In this document: positions 7,943 to 15,841 of the stretch, piece after piece
Numbering within the stretch: position 1 is the first letter of the stretch
How the letters are laid out: each line of letters starts with the position of its first letter
Assembly (NCBI GenBank): GCA_947588665.1
Contig: CANPYU010000002.1
Location: 1 to 24,197, forward strand
Length of the DNA: 24,197 nt
DNA from: an uncultured Bacilli bacterium
GTDB taxonomy: Bacteria; Bacillota_I; Bacilli_A; RF39; UBA660
Reading direction: 5' to 3'
The notes under the pieces: generated by a model
The model's database searches: none
Told to the model about the DNA's origin: nothing
Seen by the model: the letters and a program-made list of their open reading frames with translations, nothing else
Made by a program: the position numbers and the translations under genes

Positions 7943-7965
7943 AATTTATTTTTATAATGTATAAT
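7937..7965 (+). promoter_or_regulatory. Perfect-consensus promoter of the ATPase gene
   Basis: TTGACA (7937-7942), a 17-nt spacer and TATAAT (7960-7965): both boxes match consensus exactly. The -35 box directly abuts the second palindrome of repeat copy A, so a protein bound there could control the promoter. Confidence 0.88.
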
Positions 7966-7982
7966 GATATTGGTGATTAACT

Positions 7983-9185
7983 ATGAATTATAGAAGAAAT
8001 ATCGAGCAAGTTTTTAGAGAATATAATAAAAGTTTTAAAGCAGTATTAGTAACGGGACCTAGGCAAGTTGGAAAAACAACTTTTTTGCTTGCTATGAAAG
8101 AAAAGAATAGAAAATATGTTACTTTAGATGATCGTAATATTAGAAATATGGCAATTAATAATCCGGAAGAATTTTTTAATATTTATAATCCACCAATAAT
8201 AATTGATGAAATTCAATATGCACCAGCGTTAATGAGTTATATTAAAATAATTTGTGATAATACAAATGAAAAAGGACTTTTTTGGTTAACTGGTTCGCAA
8301 AAAATTGAGTTAATGAAGGGTGTTAGTGAAACTTTAGCAGGAAGAATGGGCGTACTAGAAATGAATTCTTTTTCTTATAGAGAGTTAACTAAATCAAAAT
8401 ATTTACCGGTTACTTTAGATGATCTTACTCCTAAGGAAATTATATCGAAACAGGTGGTTTTAAAAAATATATTAGATGGGGGAATGCCCGGTTTTGTGCT
8501 AACAGATATTAAAAGAGAATATTATTTTAAAAGTTATATTAATTTATATTTAGAAAGAGATATTAGAGAATTAAAACAAATTGAAGATTTAAATGCTTTT
8601 TATACTTTTTTAGTTTCGATAGCTTCTAGAGTTGGACAATTAATAAATTACAGTAAAGTGGCTAATGATTGTGGAAAAGATATAAAAACAGTAAAGTCTT
8701 GGATAAGTGTTTTAGAAGCAACAGGAATAATAAGACTTATTTATCCTTTAAGAAAGGAAGAACTAAAGAGATTAACTAGTACACCTAAACTTATTTTTAT
8801 GGATAGTGGATTATGTACCTATTTAATTGGGTTAAACTCAATTAAAAGTGTAGAAAACTATACTAATTTTGGATTTTTGTTTGAAAATTATGTTATATCA
8901 GAGTTAATTAAAATAAGTGATAATTATGGATTAAATAACAGTTTTAGTTTTTATAGAGATAAAGATGGTTATGAAATAGATTTAGTTATAAAGGATTTTG
9001 ATAATTTTTATCATCCATATGAAATTAAATATAGAAATAATGCCGATATTAGTATGATTAATTCTTTTAATAAATTAGAATCATTAAATATGGTTTCTAC
9101 AGGTGGTGTTATTTGTAATGCTTTAGAGTTAAAGCATATTACAGCTAAAAATGAGATTATACCTATTGGCAGTATGATAAGTTAG
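7983..9185 (+). CDS. AAA family ATPase with DUF4143 / nuclease-like C-terminus
   Basis: This 400-aa protein belongs to the COG1373-type ATPases (AAA_14 plus DUF4143). Walker A is GPRQVGKTT at residues 25-33. Walker B is IIIDEIQ with D75 and E76. LTGSQ looks like sensor 1. ETLAGRMGVLEMNSFSYREL is the conserved segment after the AAA core. A winged-helix-like stretch lies in the middle (VANDCGKDIKTVKSWISVLEATG). The C-terminal part has D333 in GYEIDLVI and E347-x-K349 in YEIKYRN, the pattern of a PD-(D/E)xK nuclease fold. The biological role of this family is not settled. The gene is monocistronic, has a weak ribosome site (GGTGAT), and is bracketed by the 94-bp repeats. Confidence 0.93.
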   Translation: MNYRRNIEQVFREYNKSFKAVLVTGPRQVGKTTFLLAMKEKNRKYVTLDDRNIRNMAINNPEEFFNIYNPPIIIDEIQYAPALMSYIKIICDNTNEKGLFWLTGSQKIELMKGVSETLAGRMGVLEMNSFSYRELTKSKYLPVTLDDLTPKEIISKQVVLKNILDGGMPGFVLTDIKREYYFKSYINLYLERDIRELKQIEDLNAFYTFLVSIASRVGQLINYSKVANDCGKDIKTVKSWISVLEATGIIRLIYPLRKEELKRLTSTPKLIFMDSGLCTYLIGLNSIKSVENYTNFGFLFENYVISELIKISDNYGLNNSFSFYRDKDGYEIDLVIKDFDNFYHPYEIKYRNNADISMINSFNKLESLNMVSTGGVICNALELKHITAKNEIIPIGSMIS

Positions 9186-9207
9186 TATTCTTTTATAGAA
9201 TATTTTT
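9186..9207 (+). terminator. Terminator of the ATPase gene, within repeat copy B
   Basis: TATTCT (9186-9191) pairs with AGAATA (9197-9202), followed by TTTTTC. It is the counterpart of the hairpin in copy A, with one compensatory pair change. Confidence 0.75.
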
Positions 9208-9279
9208 CTTTGGCTAATTTGGAGTTTATTCCAGATTTGCCGGATTTTGACTTATTTGGAGTTAATTCCAAATTTGACA
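9186..9279 (+). repeat. 94-bp direct repeat, copy B (downstream of the ATPase)
   Basis: Same order of elements as copy A: hairpin, palindrome (9218-9236), second palindrome (9255-9273) 37 bp later, and TTGACA (9274-9279). Unlike copy A, no good -10 box stands 16-18 nt after the TTGACA. The next gene instead uses a promoter at 9302-9330. Confidence 0.92.
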
Positions 9280-9301
9280 TGAATGATTTAAAATATTTTT
9301 C

Positions 9302-9330
9302 TGTACAAATTAATAAAAATAATATATAAT
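9302..9330 (+). promoter_or_regulatory. Promoter of the GNAT-unknown pair
   Basis: TGTACA (9302-9307), a 17-nt spacer and TATAAT (9325-9330). Confidence 0.6.
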
Positions 9331-9351
9331 TGATTTAATAAAGGTGAATAG

Positions 9352-9756
9352 ATGATTAGATATAAAAAAGTAAAAAAGAAGGATTTACCAATGTTAATAG
9401 AATATAAGTTATTAACAATTATTCCTTATGTAAATGATAAAGAAGAAAAATTGAAAGTAATAGATTATGTTAATAATTATATGAAAGATAAATACATAAA
9501 TAGTTATTTTATTGTATATAATTTTAAAGTTATTGGGGCTTTTTTAATAGATAATGAAGAGTTAGATATGTTATATATAATTCCTAAGTATCAGAATAGA
9601 GGAATTGGAAAAATGATATTAAATAAAGAAAGAGGGATTAAAAAAATAAAAGTAAGAAGTAATAATAAGCTTGGGTTAAGTTTTTATATAAATAATGGTT
9701 TTAAAGAGATTAAAAGAAAGGGAGATATTTTATATTTAGAAAGGGTGGAAGTATGA
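9352..9756 (+). CDS. GNAT family N-acetyltransferase
   Basis: A 134-aa GCN5-related acetyltransferase that would transfer acetyl from acetyl-CoA to an unknown amine. The N-terminus MIRYKKVKKKDLPMLIEY is the usual first strand and helix. Motif A is ELDMLYIIPKYQNRGIGKMIL, with the pyrophosphate-binding loop Q81-N-R-G-I-G-K87. FYINNGFKEIKRKGD is motif B. It is short for the family but complete. AAGGTG precedes ATG. It overlaps the next gene by 4 nt (ATGA at 9753-9756). The substrate cannot be read from the sequence. Confidence 0.92.
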   Translation: MIRYKKVKKKDLPMLIEYKLLTIIPYVNDKEEKLKVIDYVNNYMKDKYINSYFIVYNFKVIGAFLIDNEELDMLYIIPKYQNRGIGKMILNKERGIKKIKVRSNNKLGLSFYINNGFKEIKRKGDILYLERVEV

Positions 9757-10517
9757 CAATTAATGAGTTTTTGAAGAAATTTGCACAGGATATTAAAGAT
9801 AATGATAAAGAGTATAAAGCTGATGATTTTTATTATATTTTAAAGTATTTAGGAATAAAAAAGAATGATACTTTGGCTTTAGAAATAGAAAGTTTTTATC
9901 AAGATTTTTTAAATAATTTGGGAAATTCTTTAGTTAAGTATGAAACAAGAAAAGTGGGAGAAAAAGAAAATGTAACTAATTATATTGGTTTTTATGTTGA
10001 TAAAAAAGCTAGTTATGAGAATGCGATTAAAGTTTATTTTCCAGTTAAATATGAATATATGATTAGTGCTTTAAAAACATTATTTTTATATTTGATTAGA
10101 AATAGTATAAAAGCACAAGTTAAGTTTCAAGTTAAAGCAACAAATGAAAATATTGTGATTAGATTTTATGATTCTAAAGACGTAGAACCATTTATTACTT
10201 ATGCGAATAGTAATTTTATATTAGAAGATTTACTAGAATCTCTTAATCCTTTTATTGCTAGTATTTATGGAATTGGAGTCGTAAAAGATGATAATACTAT
10301 TAATACTTATAATGGAACTCTTAGTTTAATGTTAGAAGAATATTTTAGATTACTTAAAATGGAAGATAATTTAAATAAGGCTAGTGATTTAGATTTTTTA
10401 GATTATTTAATAAAAAGAATTAATATAGAAGAAAATGAAGGATTAAAGTTTGATATTAAAGCGATTGAAGAAAATGTTAGAGCAATACTTAATCATGCGG
10501 AAAAAGACTTGATATAA
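9753..10517 (+). CDS. Uncharacterised 254-aa protein, coupled to GNAT
   Basis: I do not recognise this protein with confidence. It has no signal peptide, membrane segment or cysteine. The N-terminal 70 residues look helical and charged. The centre alternates predicted strands and helices (NYIGFYVDKKA, IKVYFPVKYEYMISALKTLFLYLI, AQVKFQVKATNENIVIRFYDSKD). The C-terminal 60 residues are acidic and helical. The central pattern faintly recalls HopA1-like domains, but I would not assign it. Start-stop overlap with the GNAT gene indicates translational coupling, so the two proteins may act together. The stop is followed by the tilS promoter. Confidence 0.85.
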   Translation: MTINEFLKKFAQDIKDNDKEYKADDFYYILKYLGIKKNDTLALEIESFYQDFLNNLGNSLVKYETRKVGEKENVTNYIGFYVDKKASYENAIKVYFPVKYEYMISALKTLFLYLIRNSIKAQVKFQVKATNENIVIRFYDSKDVEPFITYANSNFILEDLLESLNPFIASIYGIGVVKDDNTINTYNGTLSLMLEEYFRLLKMEDNLNKASDLDFLDYLIKRINIEENEGLKFDIKAIEENVRAILNHAEKDLI

Positions 10518-10537
10518 AGTTAAATATGAGATAAAAT
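10509..10537 (+). promoter_or_regulatory. Promoter of tilS-ftsH
   Basis: TTGATA (10509-10514), a 17-nt spacer and TAAAAT (10532-10537). The -35 box overlaps the end of the upstream gene. Confidence 0.6.
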
Positions 10538-10557
10538 AATATGGCATGGAGAAATAT

Positions 10558-11877
10558 ATGAATAAAGTATTAGCTTATCTAAAAGAATTATTAACTAATC
10601 AAGATACAATTATTGTGGCAGTCTCAGGTGGACCAGATTCAATGTGTCTGGTAGATTTATTAATGTCCTTAAAAGATGAACTTGAACTTAATATAGTTAT
10701 TGCTCATGTTAATCATAAATTAAGGCAAGAAAGTGAAGAAGAAAGTGCTTTTGTTAAAGAGTATGCTTTAAATCATGGGTTAATATTTGAATATATGGAA
10801 ATAAAAGAATATGATCATGATAATTTAGAAAATGCTGCAAGAAAAAAAAGATATGAGTTTTTTACTAAATTAGTAAATAAATACCATGCAAAATATTTAA
10901 TGACGGCTCATCATAGTGATGATCTAATTGAAACTATTTTAATGCGTTTAGTTAGAGGAAGCAGCATAAAAGGATATGCAGGATTTAAAAAGGAAACTTT
11001 AATGGAAAATTATAAAATAATTAGGCCATTAATATTGGTATCTAAGGATGATATTTTAAAGTATATGGATAATAAGAAGTTAAAATATTATATTGATAAA
11101 AGTAATTATTCTTTAGAATATACAAGAAATAGATATCGACATGTTATACTTCCTTTTTTAAAGAAAGAGCAAAAAAATGTGGGAGAAAAGTTTTTAAAGT
11201 TTAGTCGTGAACTTGAAAGTGTGAGTTTATTTTTAGATAATTATATTAAAAAAGTAGAAGATAATATTAAGAGTGATGAGGGAATAAATATTATTAAACT
11301 TTTAGAGTTAGATCCCTTTATAATAAGAAAAGTTATTGAGTATGAACTTAGTTTGATATATATTAATGATTTATTTTTAGTTAGTGATAAAAATGTTAAA
11401 GATATTCTTAAATTAATTAAAAGTAACAAGAATGGTTATGTAATACTTCCTAATAATTATTTAGCAATTAAAGACTATAATAATTTTAGAATAGAACATA
11501 ATAATAAAGAAATTCATTATTGTTATAAATTAGATAAAGAAGTAGTTGTTCCTGGTGGAATAATAAAAAAAATAGATAGTAGTGATAGTACTAGTAATTA
11601 TGTAATAAGATTAAATAGTACTGATATTAAGCTTCCAATTATGGTTAGATCTAGAGAAATAGGAGATAAAATGGAAGTTAAAAATATGAAAGGAAGCAAA
11701 AAAGTTAAAGATATTTTTATTGATGATAAAGTACCTTTAAGGAAAAGACGTAATTTTCCAATAGTTACTGATAGAGAAAATACAATAATTTGGCTTCCAG
11801 GAGTAAAAAAATCAAAATTTGATATAGAAAGATACGGAATATATGATATAATACTTGCGTATGAGGAGGAAAAATAA
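10558..11877 (+). CDS. tilS: tRNA(Ile)-lysidine synthase
   Basis: TilS adds lysine to C34 of tRNA-Ile(CAU) so that it reads AUA, a codon used heavily in this AT-rich genome. The ATP-binding PP-loop is AVSGGPDSM (SGGPDS at residues 23-28). The family motif [20 protein letters not shown] follows, and then [12 protein letters not shown]. The C-terminal TilS domain carries [12 protein letters not shown] and the ending [12 protein letters not shown]. Length is 439 aa from ATG 10558, which has GGAG 6 nt upstream and suits the promoter at 10509-10537. An in-frame ATG at 10546 has no ribosome site and would add only four residues. The stop overlaps the ftsH start by 1 nt. Confidence 0.95.
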   Translation: MNKVLAYLKELLTNQDTIIVAVSGGPDSMCLVDLLMSLKDELELNIVIAHVNHKLRQESEEESAFVKEYALNHGLIFEYMEIKEYDHDNLENAARKKRYEFFTKLVNKYHAKYLMTAHHSDDLIETILMRLVRGSSIKGYAGFKKETLMENYKIIRPLILVSKDDILKYMDNKKLKYYIDKSNYSLEYTRNRYRHVILPFLKKEQKNVGEKFLKFSRELESVSLFLDNYIKKVEDNIKSDEGINIIKLLELDPFIIRKVIEYELSLIYINDLFLVSDKNVKDILKLIKSNKNGYVILPNNYLAIKDYNNFRIEHNNKEIHYCYKLDKEVVVPGGIIKKIDSSDSTSNYVIRLNSTDIKLPIMVRSREIGDKMEVKNMKGSKKVKDIFIDDKVPLRKRRNFPIVTDRENTIIWLPGVKKSKFDIERYGIYDIILAYEEEK

Positions 11878-13763
11878 TGAATATAAAAGAAATGAAAAAA
11901 AATAATACAATGAGAAATTTATTTCCCTATTTAATTTTAATAGTTATTATTGGAATTACATTTTTAATATTAAGTATGGGAGGTACTAAAGTTAATGAAC
12001 TTACGACTGGTGAGTTATTAAAAGCTTTAAAAGAAGAAAAAGTTACAGAAATAACTGTTACACCTAAGAGTAGTGAGTCTGTTTATTATGTTGAAGGAAA
12101 GTTGGAAGATTACAAAAAGAATGAGAGTTTTAAAGCTAAAGTAATTGAAGCTGAGATTGATAGTATTACGACTTATGCCAAAGAAAAAGATATTGAAGAA
12201 TATAAGACAGAGGCTGATCCAGGTTCAAGTCCAGTTTTATATATTATAGTTAATGTTCTTCCTTTAGTGGTATTTGTGGCAATTGCCTATATTTTATTTT
12301 CAAAGCTTGCTAGTACTAATAAAGGGTCTATGGATTTTGGAAAGAGTAGAGCTAAACTTAGTGATGATAAACATCAAGCTAAATTTAGTGATGTAGCGGG
12401 TTTAAAAGAAGAAAAAGAAGAAGTAAAAGAATTAATTGATTTCTTGAAAAATCCAAAGAGATTTCAAAAACTTGGAGCTAGAATACCTAAAGGAGTATTA
12501 TTAGTTGGTCCTCCAGGAACAGGTAAGACTTTGCTTGCAAGAGCGGTTGCTGGGGAAGCAAATGTACCATTTTTCTATATAAGTGGTTCTGATTTTGTTG
12601 AATTATTCGTAGGAGTTGGGGCTAGTCGTGTTAGAGAAATGTTTAAAGATGCTAAGAGAAGTGCACCATGTTTGATATTTATTGATGAAATAGATGCAGT
12701 AGGTCGTCAAAGAGGTACTGGTCTTGGTGGTGGACATGATGAAAGGGAACAAACTCTAAATCAATTATTAACAGAAATGGATGGATTTGGAGAAAATGAA
12801 GGTATAATTATTATGGCGGCCACTAACCGTCCTGATGTATTAGATCCTGCTTTACTACGTCCAGGAAGATTTGATCGTCAAGTAACAGTTAGTCTTCCAG
12901 ATGCTCAAGAAAGAGAAGCTATATTAAAAGTTCATGCTCGGAATAAAATATTAGCTGATGATGTTAATATTAAAAATTTAAGTTTAAGAACGCCTGGTTT
13001 TAGTGGCGCAGATTTAGAGAATTTACTTAATGAAGCTGCATTACTTGCTGTAAGAAGAAATAAGGACGCTATTACAATGGATGAAATTGATGAAGCAACA
13101 GACAGAGTTTTAATGGGGCCAGCAAAAGTAAGTAGAAAAATTACGGATAAAGAAAAGAAATTAGTAGCTTTTCATGAATCTGGTCATGCGGTAATTGGTA
13201 TTAAGTTAGAAGATGCTAATGAAGTTCATAAAATAACTATTATTCCACGGGGTGTTGCGGGTGGATATACAATGATGCTTCCAAGAGAAGAGAAAATTGC
13301 AATTATGAGTAAAAAGGAACTTGAAGCTCAAATAACAGGTTTACTTGGAGGACGTGTTAGTGAAGAAATGTTCTTGGATGAAGTTACAACAGGAGCTAGT
13401 GATGACTTTAAAAAAGCTACAAATATTGCAAGAGCAATGGTTACAGAATATGGAATGAGTGATTTAGGGCCAGTGCAATATGAACAAAAAAGTGAAGGTG
13501 TATTTTTAGGTCGAGATTATGGAAAAACCAAGAATTTTTCCGATAAAGTAGCTCATGAAATAGATGAAGAAGTAAGAAAAATTATTGAAGAATGTTATGA
13601 AAAGGCTCGAAAAATATTGAAAGATAATAAAGATTTAGTTAATATTTTAGCGGAAGCTTTAATTGATAAAGAAACATTAACGAAAGAAGAAATTGATTTA
13701 ATAGTTAAAACAGGTAAATATGAACCACAAACTCCAATAGATGATGAAAAAGATAATAATTAA
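11877..13763 (+). CDS. ftsH: ATP-dependent zinc metalloprotease FtsH
   Basis: This is a membrane-anchored AAA protease that degrades membrane and regulatory proteins, 628 aa. Two membrane helices (about residues 15-34 and 118-142) flank an extracytoplasmic domain. The AAA module has Walker A GPPGTGKT (211-218), Walker B with D270 and E271, and the second region of homology with RPGRFDRQV. The protease zinc site is HESGH (H433, H437), with the third ligand probably D510 in TGASDDF. It follows tilS with the overlapping stop and start TAATG and the strong ribosome site GAGGAGG. The hpt gene often found between tilS and ftsH in Firmicutes is absent. Confidence 0.98.
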   Translation: MNIKEMKKNNTMRNLFPYLILIVIIGITFLILSMGGTKVNELTTGELLKALKEEKVTEITVTPKSSESVYYVEGKLEDYKKNESFKAKVIEAEIDSITTYAKEKDIEEYKTEADPGSSPVLYIIVNVLPLVVFVAIAYILFSKLASTNKGSMDFGKSRAKLSDDKHQAKFSDVAGLKEEKEEVKELIDFLKNPKRFQKLGARIPKGVLLVGPPGTGKTLLARAVAGEANVPFFYISGSDFVELFVGVGASRVREMFKDAKRSAPCLIFIDEIDAVGRQRGTGLGGGHDEREQTLNQLLTEMDGFGENEGIIIMAATNRPDVLDPALLRPGRFDRQVTVSLPDAQEREAILKVHARNKILADDVNIKNLSLRTPGFSGADLENLLNEAALLAVRRNKDAITMDEIDEATDRVLMGPAKVSRKITDKEKKLVAFHESGHAVIGIKLEDANEVHKITIIPRGVAGGYTMMLPREEKIAIMSKKELEAQITGLLGGRVSEEMFLDEVTTGASDDFKKATNIARAMVTEYGMSDLGPVQYEQKSEGVFLGRDYGKTKNFSDKVAHEIDEEVRKIIEECYEKARKILKDNKDLVNILAEALIDKETLTKEEIDLIVKTGKYEPQTPIDDEKDNN

Positions 13764-13801
13764 AAAACTATAAAGTTAGTTTAAAGACTTTATAGTTTTT
13801 T
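13764..13801. terminator. Bidirectional terminator between ftsH and the RHH gene
   Basis: AAAACTATAAAG (13764-13775) pairs perfectly with CTTTATAGTTTT (13788-13799). T tracts follow on the plus strand and, read in reverse, on the minus strand, so it can serve both convergent genes. Confidence 0.88.
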
Positions 13802-13805
13802 GTAA

Positions 13806-14003
13806 TTATGAGTTAAGTTTGTTATCCTGTTTTTCTTGTTCTTTAATATCTTCTAAAGCATATAGACAAGCTTCAATTACAAATTTAGAAAAAGAAACAT
13901 TGTTTTCATTAGCAACTTTTTCAATTTCTGTACTAATTTTAGCAGGAAATCTTACACATTTGTTTACTGATTCTTTATGTTCTATTTTTAAATTAAATGC
14001 CAT
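13806..14003 (-). CDS. Small ribbon-helix-helix type protein (CopG/Arc-like)
   Basis: A 65-aa protein. The segment NKCVRFPAKISTEIEKVANENNVSFSKFVIEACLYALEDI has the pattern of an RHH DNA-binding fold: a short strand (CVRFP), a first helix (STEIEKVANENN), a turn with Ser, then a second helix (SKFVIEACLYALEDI). The tail is acidic and polar. Such proteins are often antitoxins or autoregulators, but no toxin gene lies beside it. AGAGGT stands before ATG on the minus strand. The overlapping plus-strand frame at 13819-14139 lacks any such pattern. It shares a terminator with ftsH. Confidence 0.8.
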   Translation of the reverse strand: MAFNLKIEHKESVNKCVRFPAKISTEIEKVANENNVSFSKFVIEACLYALEDIKEQEKQDNKLNS

Positions 14004-14187
14004 ATTTTACCTCTTTCTATATATATTTTATATTATTATTTTATGTAATAAAATATTAGAAAAAGTTATATTAAATGTATTGCATATTTTTATATGTTAT
14101 TTATTTAGGAAAACAACAAAATATTATAGAAATATTTAATAAAACATGTTAATATTATGTTATGTTTAGAATAAGGAACTGATTGTT

Positions 14188-15816
14188 ATGAAGAAAAGAT
14201 TTATTTTTGATGAAAACTATATAAAAAGATATGCAAGGAGAAATAGAACTAGATGGTTAGTGGTAATAATGTGTATTTTAATTTTTATAAGTGTAATTAT
14301 TGTTGTTTTATTAATAAATCGTAATAATAGAAATAGAGTTAAACCAATTCCTAAAATTCCTGTTTATGAACTTAAAGAAGAAATGGTTTTAGAATCTGGA
14401 AGTACTCTTCCAGAAGTAGTTGATTATTTTAAGAAATTAGAAAATATTGATGTTAATGATATTGAAGTTATCTATCCTGAAGAATTTGAGATAAGTTATG
14501 ATATGAGTTCTTGTTCTGAAAAAGATTTAGAAAAAATTAATGATGGTGATGAGATTGAAGATTATGATTGTGCTGTACCAATTCTTAAAACACCAACTAC
14601 TTATGGTATAACTATAAAATTATTAGATAAAGAATATACTGTAAATTTAAAAATTGAAGATAAAACAGCACCATTTTTAGAGTTGAAAGATTTAGAAATA
14701 TTAAAAGATGAAAGATATGATATTGAAGATTTTGTTCAGAGTTGTTATGATGCAACGGATGGATGTAGGTTAAGTTATCCAATTTTAGATTTAGATCAAG
14801 ATGGTAATATTATTGATTATTCAAGGTTTAAAGATCCGGGAGAATATACAATAAAAATAATTGCTGAAGATGATTATGAAAATAAAACAGCACCGATGGA
14901 AACTAAATTAACAATTGTAGAGCCAAAAGCTGAGGTATTTATGGTAATCTTTGATCCTAATGGAGGAAGCCCAGTGGCAAGTGTTAAAGTTGAAGCAGGA
15001 AAAACAATTATGGAGCCTGATAATCCGACAAGAAATGGTTATTTATTTACGGGATGGTATTTAAATGATCAATTATTTGATTTTAATGGGGAAATAAATA
15101 ATGATGTTGTATTAACGGCTAAGTGGCAAAAAATTGAGAGTTCTGGTAATTCGGGATCAGAAGGTAATGGTAGTCAAGTTGTGCCAAAACCACCGGTGGT
15201 GCCAGGAGTTGTAAATGTTACAAGTGTGTGGGTAAGTTATCAACAAATATTTTTAGATGTTAATGAAAGTAAAACGGTTACTGCTAAAGTATATCCTGAA
15301 AATGCAACTAATAAGACAGTTACTTGGAAGAGCAATAATTCAAGTATTGCTAAAGTAGTTAATGGAGTTATTACAGGTGTTAAAACAGGGACTACAACTA
15401 TTACAGCGAGTGCGGGAGGAAAAAGTGCTAGCGTTACTGTGGTAGTTAGAGGTAATACAACATCGGCATCATGTAAATATGGGGATACTAATTATAATTC
15501 TAGTAAATATATTTTATCTGTTAAGGTAGCGGCAGATAATTGTGCAGTTAATCCAAATACTACTTATAATGAGAATGTTAGTAGAATTGATTATAATAGA
15601 TTATTTAATCAAGATTTGCCAGCTTTAGGGTATAACGTTGCTAATTTATATAATATATATAGTTCATCTTATGTAAATGTTAAGAATAATGCCGGAACTG
15701 GTTTAGTGGGATATCAAATTACAATAACGGTAAATATTAATGGAAGAATATCGACATATATTATTAATCCTGATAATAGCCGAAAATTCTTGCGTAATGA
15801 TCTTGGCTTAAAGTAA
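14188..15816 (+). CDS. Membrane-anchored surface protein with InlB-type repeat and Big_2 domain
   Basis: This is a 542-aa exported protein. A basic N-terminus and one helix (about residues 23-43) form a signal anchor. Two Ig-like modules of unclear family follow (about 55-155 and 156-248, the second resembling DUF5011-type repeats, DKTAPFLELKD). A Listeria-Bacteroides (InlB B-) repeat spans about 252-314, starting FDPNGGSPV and including NGYLFTGWYLN. A Gly/Ser/Pro linker comes next, then a Big_2 domain (about 343-418, VTWKSNNSSIAKVVNGVITG). The C-terminal region of about 115 residues carries a cysteine pair and is not recognised. There is no LPXTG motif, so attachment is probably by the N-terminal helix. 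The ribosome site AAGGA precedes ATG. A role in adhesion or wall contact is inferred. Confidence 0.88.
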   Translation: MKKRFIFDENYIKRYARRNRTRWLVVIMCILIFISVIIVVLLINRNNRNRVKPIPKIPVYELKEEMVLESGSTLPEVVDYFKKLENIDVNDIEVIYPEEFEISYDMSSCSEKDLEKINDGDEIEDYDCAVPILKTPTTYGITIKLLDKEYTVNLKIEDKTAPFLELKDLEILKDERYDIEDFVQSCYDATDGCRLSYPILDLDQDGNIIDYSRFKDPGEYTIKIIAEDDYENKTAPMETKLTIVEPKAEVFMVIFDPNGGSPVASVKVEAGKTIMEPDNPTRNGYLFTGWYLNDQLFDFNGEINNDVVLTAKWQKIESSGNSGSEGNGSQVVPKPPVVPGVVNVTSVWVSYQQIFLDVNESKTVTAKVYPENATNKTVTWKSNNSSIAKVVNGVITGVKTGTTTITASAGGKSASVTVVVRGNTTSASCKYGDTNYNSSKYILSVKVAADNCAVNPNTTYNENVSRIDYNRLFNQDLPALGYNVANLYNIYSSSYVNVKNNAGTGLVGYQITITVNINGRISTYIINPDNSRKFLRNDLGLK

Positions 15817-15841
15817 AAAACCTCTTTGTTAAGGGGTTTTT
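15816..15841. terminator. Bidirectional terminator between the surface protein gene and typA
   Basis: AAAAACCTCTT (15816-15826) and AAGGGGTTTTT (15831-15841) form an 11-bp stem with one G-U pair and a TGTT loop. It overlaps the stop of the upstream gene and the last codon of typA, and has T tracts in both directions. Confidence 0.88.

Noticed and set aside
13819..14139. Plus-strand 106-codon frame opposite the RHH gene
   Set aside because: No ribosome site, cysteine- and phenylalanine-rich low-quality protein, and the minus-strand frame has a coherent RHH pattern with a ribosome site.
14004..14187. Inverted repeats such as AAACAT/ATGTTT upstream of the surface protein gene
   Set aside because: The region is almost pure A and T, so such short pairs are expected by chance; promoter boxes there are ambiguous.
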